Shown piece after piece: positions 27,031 through 36,299 of a DNA stretch of 64,000 bases. Under the pieces are notes generated by a model that saw nothing but the letters and a program-made list of their open reading frames with translations, did not search any database and had not been told where the DNA came from. The stretch is from a virus, in the IMG/VR virus record IMGVR_UViG_3300031344_000005, positions 18,816-82,815 of that record. One strand, given 5' to 3'. Position numbers and translations under genes: made by a program. Position 1 is the first letter of the stretch. Each line of letters begins with the position of its first letter.

Positions 27031-30000
27031 ATGGGGTTCGCCTCCGCCAGCATTCTGATTTCCGTCAATGGCGACACCCCCGTCGCCCAGTGGCGGCAGG
27101 ACTGCGTGGCGGGTTCGGTCGTCACGGTCGCGCTGTCCGACAACATCGGCGCCAACACGTACCGCTGGCGCCTCATCGGCAGACCCGAGGGCTCCACGAC
27201 CGCCGGCACCGGGCCAGAGCCGTTGTCACTCGGGACCGCCGCCGTTGCGGCTTTCACGATCGATATTCAGGGCACCTACGTGGTCGAGTGTCTGGTGAAC
27301 GGTGGGGCGCCAGACGCGATCATCATCGTCGGCGGCGTGGCGTATCTCGAAACATTCACCAACCCGCTTGGGCTGCTATTGCGCCTCCTGGGTCCAGGCG
27401 AAACCAGCGAGGACAATGCGGACCCGCAGATAGCTCAGGGCTGGATCAAGATGCTGAACCGCTGGCTGAAGGTTCTGCGAGCCTTCGTGAGCCAAGCAGC
27501 TTTGTTCCTGAGCGATCGCATTCCGCTGCCCAATGGAGTTGGCGCTTCCGGCACTGGCAACGAGGCGACGCGATGGGATCACGTCCACCCACTCAAGCCG
27601 GTGCCGGTCCTGACCACGCGGTACTATTTGACCGGCAACCCCTCCGATACTTCGGGCGACTATCTGTTTTCGACGATTCAGCCAGCGCCTGCAGATCTGC
27701 AGCCGCCTAGCGGGTCGACCTACCCGATCATTCAAGATTCCCCCGTCGGCGATCCGGGGATCGCGACGTGGCCAGCGGGCGTCGTGATGGCCCACATTGT
27801 GGCGCGGGTGCTAAATGCCCATGGCGGGGGAATGTCCTATCCCATGAGTTTCGGCACGTCAGGGGAAGGCGCCGCAATTCTGGGGCGCGTTTCAGGCGGC
27901 CGCGGCGGCTTGGCATACCAGACGGCGCCCTGGCCAGATCAGCCGCTGCTGACATCGGATTACCAGACGTTCGTGGTTCCGCTCTACGTGCAAAGCTTGG
28001 ATGGTAGCGCGGGCGACCGGCTAAGGGCTTGGTTCCGCTGCAACCCCACCGGCGGTACCATCACAGACGAGCAATTTGAGATCCATCTCAGTGACAGCTA
28101 CCTCGATACGCTTTTCCCTCCCTCAGATGGTGGCACCGGCGGCGACACCTACAAGGTCAAGCGCGACGTCGATGCCACGCCCGTATATGGGGATCAGTTA
28201 CTCGTCAGTCCGAATGGAAGCCTCTCGCTTGTCAACGATCCCGAGTCCGACTCAATTGACATTCAGGTGGTGTGCAGTTCCGACTTGCCGCTGCCAGACG
28301 ACCCTGTGGCGTCGGCGGGCGACCCCAACGATCGACCCGCCAGCATAAAGCATGTCCACTCCCTCGTCCCCGCCTCCACCAACGGCAGCAAGCTCTGGAC
28401 AGGCCTCATCCCAGCCCTCGGGGAGCTTGCAGCAGTTGACTGCGTGTTCTCGGGCGGCTTGGGCGGTAACAGCGGCTGGAGCCAGAGAGGGACGGGCGTC
28501 TGGCAGTCGAATGGTTACGGCGGGATACCCCCCATCGCGCTCGACTCGGCAATCCCCTTTGTCGGTATGCGGGTATTGGACGCCGTCGATGGTGTCGAAG
28601 CTGGTATCTACGTCCTGACCGATACTGGGCAAGATGTCGTCACGGCCAATACGCCATACTATATCCAGGCCGACGGCTCGCTCGCACTCACACCGCCCAC
28701 GACATCGGGAAATCTGACGGCCACTGTCTCGGGTCAAGCGGCGACCATCGAGATGCAGTCGTCTGCGATTGGTCTCACGACTTGGCCTGGCGGCACAGTT
28801 CCCGTAACCGTAACCGCATGGATAACCGGCGGTTCCGGCGACTACACGTTTGGTTTCATCGTAGGAGAATCCATTGCTTTAGATCGAGGCTACGCTGGCG
28901 GAGGAGGCAGCGCCTACTCCTACTCCGACCACGCGCACCTGCCCTCGACTCAGGCCATTACGAGCACACCCCAGCAATTCACGTTCAACGTGCCGGTCAC
29001 CGGAACGTCGAGTGCTAACCTAACGGACTGGCTCATGTTGGCGCTTACCGCTCATGGCAATGATGGCGCCGTTCTGCACATCGGCTACGACCCTTCACAG
29101 TCCGGTGCTATCACCACGCTGTTCACGACGACGTTCTATCACTTTGCAGTCCTGCAACGCTCTTCCGATGCCAACGCTACCGCCGACTTCAGCAATGGGA
29201 TGTACGTGCTGGTCAACGGCGGCTCTACCCATGCGGGCCAGACGTGGGGAGCGACACTGCCTAGCCCCTTCGAGCTGGACGTCTCATCCCAGTCCTGGAC
29301 GCAGATCAGCCCGCCAACTTCCACGCCTCTCTACCAGCTTCTTACGGCTGCACAGCTTGGCTTCACCAGCCCCAACACCGGGCAAGCATCGGCGGCGGTT
29401 TCGTCGACCACGGGCGAGGTCGTGATTGGGTCGCTGACTTTCGATGAGCGCACCGCCGACCTGGCCGGTACTACGATCCCCGCGACCGGAGTGTGGCGCT
29501 CCCACCTACCACTGAGTTTGGGTGGCGACCTCGCGGCCAACACGGTCGTGAAAGCCTACGCAAAGGGCGCACTCGATGGGACTTGGCACCTTGTCGGTAC
29601 AACGTCGGCACTCCACAGCGCAGGCCCCGGAGTCTTCATCGCGGTAGGCGCCTTTGGCGGCGCCGGCTACTCAATGGGCGGCGCCGAGCCACTGCAGATG
29701 CAATTCACGGCGTCGACGGACTCGACGGACGGCGTGACTGTGGCGTGGACCTACAACGATCCGACGCATCAGTGCTACATCGAAGTCCCGATGGTGCTGG
29801 GGTTCTCGGGAACTGACAACCACCAAGACCTCATCAAGCGCGGCGTGTTCCTCGTCGCTGGCAATGAAACCAAGTATGGGCATCCCCAGAGCTACATCGA
29901 GCCGGGCCGTGTGCATTCGCCATACGGCGACCTGGTGACGACGGTGGGCGGGGTTTTCACGGCGCCCAGAAGCAATTCTGTTCAGATTGATGGCAACGAG

Positions 30001-30276
30001 GATTTCATTGGCATTGACCTAGAAGCCACGGGAAGTGATCCATGGTTACCCGGCGACCGTCTCTGGGTTCACTACGCTAGTGCTCGCAACGTGGTGGCGA
30101 TGCGAACTGTGCCGAGCGGTTGCGGAGCGCTCTGGTTCAATGTTCCCCCCGACCCCTCCGACCCATCAGGTAGCTCGCCTACTGTGAGAGTGGGGACTGG
30201 CTCCGTGATGTGCTTTGTCTGCAACGGCACCCTATGGGTAGCCGCCACACCACCTGCGTTTGGAAATATCGAATGA
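27031..30276 (+). CDS. Large tail protein (1081 aa)
   Basis: Very long beta-rich protein in the fibre block. The N-terminal 100 residues resemble an Ig/PKD-like domain (YRWRLIGRPEGSTT, TYVVECLVNGG); a helical section (about 115-165) and repeated HVH-containing patches (NEATRWDHVHPL, DRPASIKHVHSLVP, YSYSDHAHLPST) follow, motifs common in phage fibre proteins and possibly metal-binding knots. Ends in an ATGA overlap with the next fibre gene. Likely a side fibre or baseplate-associated adhesin. Confidence 0.65.
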   Translation: MGFASASILISVNGDTPVAQWRQDCVAGSVVTVALSDNIGANTYRWRLIGRPEGSTTAGTGPEPLSLGTAAVAAFTIDIQGTYVVECLVNGGAPDAIIIVGGVAYLETFTNPLGLLLRLLGPGETSEDNADPQIAQGWIKMLNRWLKVLRAFVSQAALFLSDRIPLPNGVGASGTGNEATRWDHVHPLKPVPVLTTRYYLTGNPSDTSGDYLFSTIQPAPADLQPPSGSTYPIIQDSPVGDPGIATWPAGVVMAHIVARVLNAHGGGMSYPMSFGTSGEGAAILGRVSGGRGGLAYQTAPWPDQPLLTSDYQTFVVPLYVQSLDGSAGDRLRAWFRCNPTGGTITDEQFEIHLSDSYLDTLFPPSDGGTGGDTYKVKRDVDATPVYGDQLLVSPNGSLSLVNDPESDSIDIQVVCSSDLPLPDDPVASAGDPNDRPASIKHVHSLVPASTNGSKLWTGLIPALGELAAVDCVFSGGLGGNSGWSQRGTGVWQSNGYGGIPPIALDSAIPFVGMRVLDAVDGVEAGIYVLTDTGQDVVTANTPYYIQADGSLALTPPTTSGNLTATVSGQAATIEMQSSAIGLTTWPGGTVPVTVTAWITGGSGDYTFGFIVGESIALDRGYAGGGGSAYSYSDHAHLPSTQAITSTPQQFTFNVPVTGTSSANLTDWLMLALTAHGNDGAVLHIGYDPSQSGAITTLFTTTFYHFAVLQRSSDANATADFSNGMYVLVNGGSTHAGQTWGATLPSPFELDVSSQSWTQISPPTSTPLYQLLTAAQLGFTSPNTGQASAAVSSTTGEVVIGSLTFDERTADLAGTTIPATGVWRSHLPLSLGGDLAANTVVKAYAKGALDGTWHLVGTTSALHSAGPGVFIAVGAFGGAGYSMGGAEPLQMQFTASTDSTDGVTVAWTYNDPTHQCYIEVPMVLGFSGTDNHQDLIKRGVFLVAGNETKYGHPQSYIEPGRVHSPYGDLVTTVGGVFTAPRSNSVQIDGNEDFIGIDLEATGSDPWLPGDRLWVHYASARNVVAMRTVPSGCGALWFNVPPDPSDPSGSSPTVRVGTGSVMCFVCNGTLWVAATPPAFGNIE

Positions 30277-33200
30277 AAAACCCATTTGCAGTGCTCCTCG
30301 CGACTCTTGGCATCGCCATCGGCGGGAGTACACTCGTCTATGGCGCCTCGGTTGGCTACAGCTACCTCTACGGTAACAACTGCTCAGGCTATGGGTGTAC
30401 CAACCCGCTCACAACCGTCACCGGCACCCTCGCCGCCGCACATGGCGACGCTGGAGTCAACGTCATGAACAGCCCCGCGCCCACGGCAGTTGGGCAGGCG
30501 CTGCTCGCAAAATCTATTGGCCCTTCCGCGAGTGCCAATTGGGCAACCATCCCCGGCGCAAATGCAGATATGATCTGGACGATTCGCAGTAGCGCTGCGG
30601 ACAACAGTTGGTACAGCGTCACCTACGGCAACGGTACGTTTGTCGCCGTGGCGCCTACGGGGACGGGCAATCGAGTGATGACGTCGCCCGATGGAATCGC
30701 ATGGACGATCCGCAGCAGCGCTGCGGACAACAGTTGGTCCAGCGTCACCTACGGCAACGGCACGTTTGTCGCCGTGGCGACTACAGGGACGGGCAATCGA
30801 GTGATGACATCACCCGATGGGATCACATGGACGATCCGCAGCAGCGCTGCGGACAACAGTTGGTTCAGCGTCACCTACGGCAACGGTACGTTTGTCGCCG
30901 TGGCGCCTACGGGGACGGGCAATCGAGTGATGACGTCGCCCGATGGAATCGCATGGACGATCCGCAGTAGCGCTGCGGACAACAACTGGTACAGCGTCAC
31001 CTACGGCAACGGTACGTTTGTCGCCGTGGCATACTCGGGGACGGGCAATCGAGTGATGACGTCGCCCGATGGAATCGCATGGACGATTCGCAGTAGCGCC
31101 GCGGACAACGGCTGGATCAGCGTCACCTACGGCAACGGTACGTTTGTCGCCGTGGCATACACGGGGACGGGCAATCGAGTGATGACGTCGCCCGATGGAA
31201 TCGCATGGACGATCCGCAGCAGCGCTGCGGACAACAGTTGGCACAGCGTCACCTACGGCAACGGCACGTTTGTCGCCGTGGCGAATACAGGGACGGGCAA
31301 TCGAGTGATGACGTCGCCACCTTGGACCAACACGCCGCTATCCTCGTCGGTGCCTCCACTCGTCGCCGCAGGCCCCGGTGTGGCCGGCACGGGAACAAGC
31401 GCCCAGCGGTCTGATAGCCAGCAAGGGCTCTCCGCGACCAACCCCAACAAGGGCGACTTCTTCCGCTCGCCCGTAGGAACCGATAGCGCCACGAATACCA
31501 GCATCGGATGGGATCACGCCTTGGATCTCGTGCGCTACGCGGGCAGTGGTACGGCAGATCCAACGGCTGGGGCAGGCGTGCCTTGCCTACTGGCCTCTGG
31601 GTCTCCGCTTAGCATGTGCCTGTACTACCAGACGGTCCATTGCAACGACGGTGGATGTAGCTACGCGATTTGGTGGAAATCGGGCAGTGGTGATACCCAA
31701 TGGACGCAGTTTGGCACGGGTGGGGGAGGTGGAGGAGGTACCATCGCGCTCACGTCACCGCTTGGAACCATCAACATCGGCGCAGGTGGTGGCCTGACGA
31801 CCGAGGACGTGGTCTACGGCCATGCGATTCATACAGCGCTGCAGGGTTCCGAATGGAACGTGGCCAGCGGTGTCTGTCCTCTCGACCCGAATACCATGGT
31901 TCCGCTGGCGAATCTGTACCCCAGCACCGAATCGCACGCCGGCACCATGAGCGCGGCTGACAAGACCAAGCTCGACGGCATCTCAGCCGGCGCAACCGTT
32001 GATGCCTTCACCGTCAAGGCTGCTTCGGGCTCAACGCCAGGCTATCTCGGTGCCGTCTGCGAATCCACCGACAGCAGTATCACCATTGGCCAGACCGGCG
32101 ACTACGTGACGTTCGCCGCGAACTTCGGCACCGGCGCGGCTCAGGTCTGCAGCGGTGCTACCTGCGCGGGCCTGCAGAGTCAGCTTCCCGCGTGCGCGCC
32201 TGGACAGATCGAAATCTTTGGCACAGTTACACAGACCGGGACGGCCACAGGGACGGTTACGAGCCGCACTTGCCAGAATTCGCCCTATCAGCCGGTGGGC
32301 AGCTATCAACCGGCGCTACCACCTGGGACAAACAACCAGGTGCTGGCCTACTCTGTGACGGGCACGGGGACCGGAACCAATATCGTAGCCAAAACTCCCA
32401 GCGTGAATGCTGGCAATGGCATCTCGGTGAGTGGCACCAACCCGGTCACGGGCCTCACAATTTCGGCCAACATCGCCAGCAGCCGCAACATCTCCACCGC
32501 GACTGCTAGCACGACTGCCGTGTCAACGGCTACCACGATGTACGGGTCTGACTCACAGGTGGTGCTGCCTGTGGCCAACGCGACCACGCAGGGCATCTCC
32601 AAGGTTGCCAGCAATGCCGCTATCGCCAGCTCGACCAATACAGGCACGGCGTCGTCGACGGCGGGTGCCACCTGCATGCCGGCAGATGCGACGGCCAACG
32701 GTGATCACCGGGTCAGCGTGGCGTCTGGGTCGACCCCGTACTACCTGGGGGACGCCGTCATAGCGGCGGCGAGTCCCGCGGTCGGTGGGGCTCCGATCGC
32801 CTTGAGTATAGACGACGAAGGCGGTGGTGTGAAGTATCTGATGCTCGGTGCGCGCGCGGGCTCCTCCTCGGTGAGCGGCATGGTGCGGCTCGACCCCAAC
32901 GCACCCCCTGCCCTCGACGGCGGCCCGGCCACCACGGGCTCGCGTGGGCTTGCGGCTGATTCAGGCAACAAACCCAAGCTGGGCGGCAACTCGCCCACGC
33001 CGCGGCAAGCGCTCATCGGCGGGACCTGCAGCAACACCGCCACGGGGACCAACACCACAACCGCGATCAATTTCTGCCCATTGCAAGTCACGGACGTCAA
33101 CGGCGCGGTGGGCGGCAGTGGGTCGACCAGCCATTACTCCAAGTGGACTGCTGGCAGTCAGCTTGGCAACGCCTTCATCACCGAAGACGCCGCCCAGCCT

Positions 33201-34001
33201 CAAATGAATGGCAGCTTCTCGGCGGGCACGACCTCGATTGACTATGTGGGACCCGCGCAATACAGCGCGATGGAATTGCCACGAGGCGAGCTGCTATTCA
33301 GCAACACCAATGCATCCAATCAGGCGTACCTGGTCAGCAACGCTTACGAGAAGTCAGACGGGACGCAGGCTTACCGCTACACGGGACCAGCGGCAGGGCT
33401 GGGGATGCAAGACGGGATTATCTACGCTTTGACGGCGCCGAGCGGGACGCAGAATGCGGCGATTTCGTGGGTGACACAGGCGACGATTTCGTCAACAGGG
33501 ATTGCGGGCAGCAACATCACGGCCACACCAACGGCGAATGCGATTCCCAAGGCCGATGGTAGCGGGACACTCAATGCGTGGGTGACAAATCACGCCAGCA
33601 TCTTTCACGACACTTCGCTGGCCACCACCGTAGCGATCGGAGACTATCCTACCTGGCACACCATTCTGACATTTAACACAGGCGGAACTGCTGGAGCCAT
33701 TGTTGTTCACGCCACGGTGACGGTCAAGTGTAATGGCGGGGGTAGTAGCGCAATCGCTTATGTGAGGCTTGCGATGGGTGCCGCCCAACTCGATGGGCAG
33801 TATTTGGCGACCGTGCCAGCCGCTGCATACGGGTACTACGGATACGCGACGTTAAGCGCCAACAGCTACGCGCCATTTTCGGCGGGAGCACACACGGTAG
33901 GTCTGCAAGCGTACACCGACACCACTAGCTGCGTCGTCCAGGGAAACGATCAGATCACGGGCGGCTCTGCTGTCCTCGTAGCCACCGAATACACGAACTA
34001 G
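30273..34001 (+). CDS. Tail fibre with N-terminal hydrophobic segment and six WTIRSS propeller repeats
   Basis: A 1242-aa protein. The first 25 residues (MKNPFAVLLATLGIAIGGST) are hydrophobic, like a signal or membrane anchor, which is odd for a virion fibre. Residues about 102-349 are six near-identical 42-residue units (WTIRSSAADN, VTYGNGTFVAVA, NRVMTSPDGIAW), a pattern that fits a six-bladed beta propeller. Later segments (TKLDGISAGATVDAF, several Gly/Thr repeats) are typical of fibre shafts, with a terminal adhesin-like domain. Probably a receptor-binding fibre; the anchor could instead indicate display on the infected cell. Confidence 0.72.
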   Translation: MKNPFAVLLATLGIAIGGSTLVYGASVGYSYLYGNNCSGYGCTNPLTTVTGTLAAAHGDAGVNVMNSPAPTAVGQALLAKSIGPSASANWATIPGANADMIWTIRSSAADNSWYSVTYGNGTFVAVAPTGTGNRVMTSPDGIAWTIRSSAADNSWSSVTYGNGTFVAVATTGTGNRVMTSPDGITWTIRSSAADNSWFSVTYGNGTFVAVAPTGTGNRVMTSPDGIAWTIRSSAADNNWYSVTYGNGTFVAVAYSGTGNRVMTSPDGIAWTIRSSAADNGWISVTYGNGTFVAVAYTGTGNRVMTSPDGIAWTIRSSAADNSWHSVTYGNGTFVAVANTGTGNRVMTSPPWTNTPLSSSVPPLVAAGPGVAGTGTSAQRSDSQQGLSATNPNKGDFFRSPVGTDSATNTSIGWDHALDLVRYAGSGTADPTAGAGVPCLLASGSPLSMCLYYQTVHCNDGGCSYAIWWKSGSGDTQWTQFGTGGGGGGGTIALTSPLGTINIGAGGGLTTEDVVYGHAIHTALQGSEWNVASGVCPLDPNTMVPLANLYPSTESHAGTMSAADKTKLDGISAGATVDAFTVKAASGSTPGYLGAVCESTDSSITIGQTGDYVTFAANFGTGAAQVCSGATCAGLQSQLPACAPGQIEIFGTVTQTGTATGTVTSRTCQNSPYQPVGSYQPALPPGTNNQVLAYSVTGTGTGTNIVAKTPSVNAGNGISVSGTNPVTGLTISANIASSRNISTATASTTAVSTATTMYGSDSQVVLPVANATTQGISKVASNAAIASSTNTGTASSTAGATCMPADATANGDHRVSVASGSTPYYLGDAVIAAASPAVGGAPIALSIDDEGGGVKYLMLGARAGSSSVSGMVRLDPNAPPALDGGPATTGSRGLAADSGNKPKLGGNSPTPRQALIGGTCSNTATGTNTTTAINFCPLQVTDVNGAVGGSGSTSHYSKWTAGSQLGNAFITEDAAQPQMNGSFSAGTTSIDYVGPAQYSAMELPRGELLFSNTNASNQAYLVSNAYEKSDGTQAYRYTGPAAGLGMQDGIIYALTAPSGTQNAAISWVTQATISSTGIAGSNITATPTANAIPKADGSGTLNAWVTNHASIFHDTSLATTVAIGDYPTWHTILTFNTGGTAGAIVVHATVTVKCNGGGSSAIAYVRLAMGAAQLDGQYLATVPAAAYGYYGYATLSANSYAPFSAGAHTVGLQAYTDTTSCVVQGNDQITGGSAVLVATEYTN
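30576..31319 (+). repeat. Six tandem 126-bp repeats in fibre gene
   Basis: Units start at the Trp codon at 30576, 30702, 30828, 30954, 31080 and 31206; the sixth is truncated. Most differences are silent. Amino-acid differences gather at the codons flanking the second Trp (preceding AGT/AAC/GGC, following TAC, TCC, TTC, TAC, ATC, CAC) and at two codons after VAVA (CCT, ACT, CCT, TAC, TAC, AAT; then ACG/ACA/TCG). Confidence 0.92.
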
Positions 34002-34008
34002 GACCACC

Positions 34009-34212
34009 ATGCCCAAACGCAACCCTCGAACCATCTACGCGACCGGCTGGGGCGCCACCACGTCGCAACTCGCGCGCGACCGCAAGAGCATCTTGCTGCG
34101 CACGCCGGCCAACCCGGTCCTCAACCTGGCCGACGCGCGGCTACTGGCGGAGGGGATACTGCGGCTAATCGAAGAAGCGAAGAACCCACCCACGAAGAAT
34201 GTGATAGACTGA
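34009..34212 (+). CDS. Small basic protein (67 aa)
   Basis: A 67-aa protein between fibre genes, MPKRNPRTIYATGWGATT at the N-terminus and a Leu-rich helix (LADARLLAEGILRLIEEA) at the C-terminus. No strong Shine-Dalgarno. Could be a fibre-assembly peptide; no family recognised. Confidence 0.5.
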   Translation: MPKRNPRTIYATGWGATTSQLARDRKSILLRTPANPVLNLADARLLAEGILRLIEEAKNPPTKNVID

Positions 34213-34228
34213 ACGAAAGGATCCCACC

Positions 34229-34645
34229 ATGCCGATTACCCCCGCAACAAAGTACGACGTCAGCACCTCGCTGAATTTTTCGTTAGCTTTCTACCTGTCG
34301 GGCACCGCGACCCCGGCGACCGACATGAGCGCCGCCATGCGCACCAGCTGGATCTGCAAGTCGTCCCATGAGCTGTCGCTGTGGCTGAAATGGCCAGGCA
34401 CCAGCGCAGGCGTGACCGCTCCTACCGGGACATGGTCCATCGAAGTGACGAACGACAGTTCCGAGGCGACGGGGATTGCTATCCCGCCAGCCGACATCCC
34501 CGGCCTGACGGCGGGACAGCCTGCGGGCACGTCCGGCCGGCTGGTCATCGACCCGCTTTCGATCGCCTCGACCTATTTCGCGGTCGTCTACACGCCGTCG
34601 AGTGGCGGCAGTGGCGCGGTCGCGACCGGCGCCGTGGGAGCGTGA
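34229..34645 (+). CDS. Small beta-rich virion protein (138 aa)
   Basis: A 138-aa protein with GAAAGGAT before ATG 34229. Strand-rich with Ser/Thr (LNFSLAFYLSGTATPATD), ending in Gly/Ala. Similar small beta proteins lie among phage fibre genes as caps or trimer modules. Function unknown. Confidence 0.58.
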   Translation: MPITPATKYDVSTSLNFSLAFYLSGTATPATDMSAAMRTSWICKSSHELSLWLKWPGTSAGVTAPTGTWSIEVTNDSSEATGIAIPPADIPGLTAGQPAGTSGRLVIDPLSIASTYFAVVYTPSSGGSGAVATGAVGA

Positions 34646-34649
34646 CGCC

Positions 34650-36296
34650 ATGGCCGATACTCACGCTCGCAGCAAGCAGTCACTCGGTGGACTCACCCAG
34701 GACGACATCCCCGACGGCACGACGGCCAAGCAGTTCGTCCCCACCGCCGTCGCCATGACAGGCGGCACCTCAACCGACGTTGTCTCCTCCGACACGGTGA
34801 CGTCTGGCGCTCTCGTCGTGGCAGGTGCAGCAGTAGGCCCGGCTCCCACTACGCAGAAGTGGAGCGCGGCCAGTGCAGCGTCAGCCAGCTCCCCTGGTAT
34901 CTGCGGCGGCGTAGCGGTGGCGGCCGTGGGTGCAACTGACCTGGCGCTCAAGGTTCAAAGTGTTGGCATCACCGGCGTGATTGCCGATGCCCTCTGGGAC
35001 TCCCTACCCGCTACGTCCGACGCGGGCAAGCCGGTCTACCTGAGCAAGACCGTCGGTCACTACACACTGGATGTCTCGGCCTACGTGACGACCGACCGCG
35101 TGCAGTCTCTCGGCATTCTCCATGCGGGCGGCACCGGGGCGTGTCGGATCAAGCTGGCGATTGGGCAGTCCCTCACGGCTTTGCAGTGGGTCGCCTTGCT
35201 CGCGGGCAACGCATCTATCAAGGACATCCCCGTCACGGCGCTGACGTTCACGCCGGCATACTTGACCGGGGCGACCGATGCAACATCAGTGGTGGCGACC
35301 TGGCAGGCTGTGACTGCTGGAAGTTTCGCGGTCACGATTGACGGCACGGCCCGCACCATTTCAGGGCTCAACTTCTCAACCGATACCACAATGGCGCTCG
35401 TAGCGAGTCGTATTCAAGCAGCGATTCGCGTGGCTACGAGTGCGCTGGAAACCTTCACTTGGTCGACTGACCACTTCGTCCTGACTTCGGCGAGCACGGC
35501 CAATACCAGCGCCGTCACGGTTACGAGCGCCACCGGGTCGGGGACGGACATCAGCGGCGCGGCCGGTGGTTCGCGCTTCTTGTCCTGCAACTCCAGCAAG
35601 GGAGTCGTTACGGCCCGCGCACACGGTGTCTACACGCTCCTCACGACCGACCGCCGCTTGCGTCTATCCTGCACCGCTACTGACCCCGTCTGGCTGCTTC
35701 TCCCGACGTGCACTGCCGCCGGTGACGGCAAGCAATACATATTCGTCGATACCGGGTACCTCTCGGCGACGAACGTGATCACCCTCGTCCACAACGGGGC
35801 AGAGACGATCGCGAATGTCGCAGCAGACATCACGCTAGCGGCAAACGGCGGGGAGATCATTGTCACCTGCGACCTAGTCCACACCAACTGGACCAAGAAC
35901 GTGGGCAGCATGGCGCAACTGGCGGCCACTCCTACGGCACTACTCGGTAGCGCTCAGGCCAATGCAGTCGCTGGGACCGTTGCGCCTCCCTCCACTGTGA
36001 ACACGAACACATACACCCCGGTGTTGACCGACGCCTTTCTACCCAAATGGATGACCTATGCTGGCGCAAGCGCCGTCACGCTTCCGCAGGATTCTGACCT
36101 GGCGTTCCCCATTGGCAGCTCAATTTCTTTCAAGTGCGCGAACGCCGCAGGCAAGATCACGTTTGCGGCCGGCTCAGGAGCGACGCTAGTGGTGGCTCGC
36201 ACCGGATGTGCATCGCTAATTCCGCAAAACCCATGGGGCGAGGTCTACAAGTCCGCGGCGAATACGTGGGAACTCATCGGGCCGTTCGTAGGGTGA
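34650..36296 (+). CDS. Tail fibre protein (548 aa)
   Basis: Begins at ATG 34650; the N-terminus MADTHARSKQSLGGLTQDDI has the short conserved-looking start of phage fibre adaptors. The body is repetitive, Ala/Thr/Ser/Val-rich beta sequence with alternating strands (TADATSV-type and TNTYTPVLTDAFLPKWMTYA), consistent with a trimeric shaft. A longer start at 34602 lies in the previous gene and is rejected. Confidence 0.65.
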   Translation: MADTHARSKQSLGGLTQDDIPDGTTAKQFVPTAVAMTGGTSTDVVSSDTVTSGALVVAGAAVGPAPTTQKWSAASAASASSPGICGGVAVAAVGATDLALKVQSVGITGVIADALWDSLPATSDAGKPVYLSKTVGHYTLDVSAYVTTDRVQSLGILHAGGTGACRIKLAIGQSLTALQWVALLAGNASIKDIPVTALTFTPAYLTGATDATSVVATWQAVTAGSFAVTIDGTARTISGLNFSTDTTMALVASRIQAAIRVATSALETFTWSTDHFVLTSASTANTSAVTVTSATGSGTDISGAAGGSRFLSCNSSKGVVTARAHGVYTLLTTDRRLRLSCTATDPVWLLLPTCTAAGDGKQYIFVDTGYLSATNVITLVHNGAETIANVAADITLAANGGEIIVTCDLVHTNWTKNVGSMAQLAATPTALLGSAQANAVAGTVAPPSTVNTNTYTPVLTDAFLPKWMTYAGASAVTLPQDSDLAFPIGSSISFKCANAAGKITFAAGSGATLVVARTGCASLIPQNPWGEVYKSAANTWELIGPFVG

Positions 36297-36299
36297 TGC

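Noticed and set aside
30576-31319. Diversity-generating retroelement as the cause of repeat variation
   Set aside because: No reverse transcriptase, accessory gene or template repeat exists in this window. The codon pattern is noted as a finding but the mechanism is not claimed.
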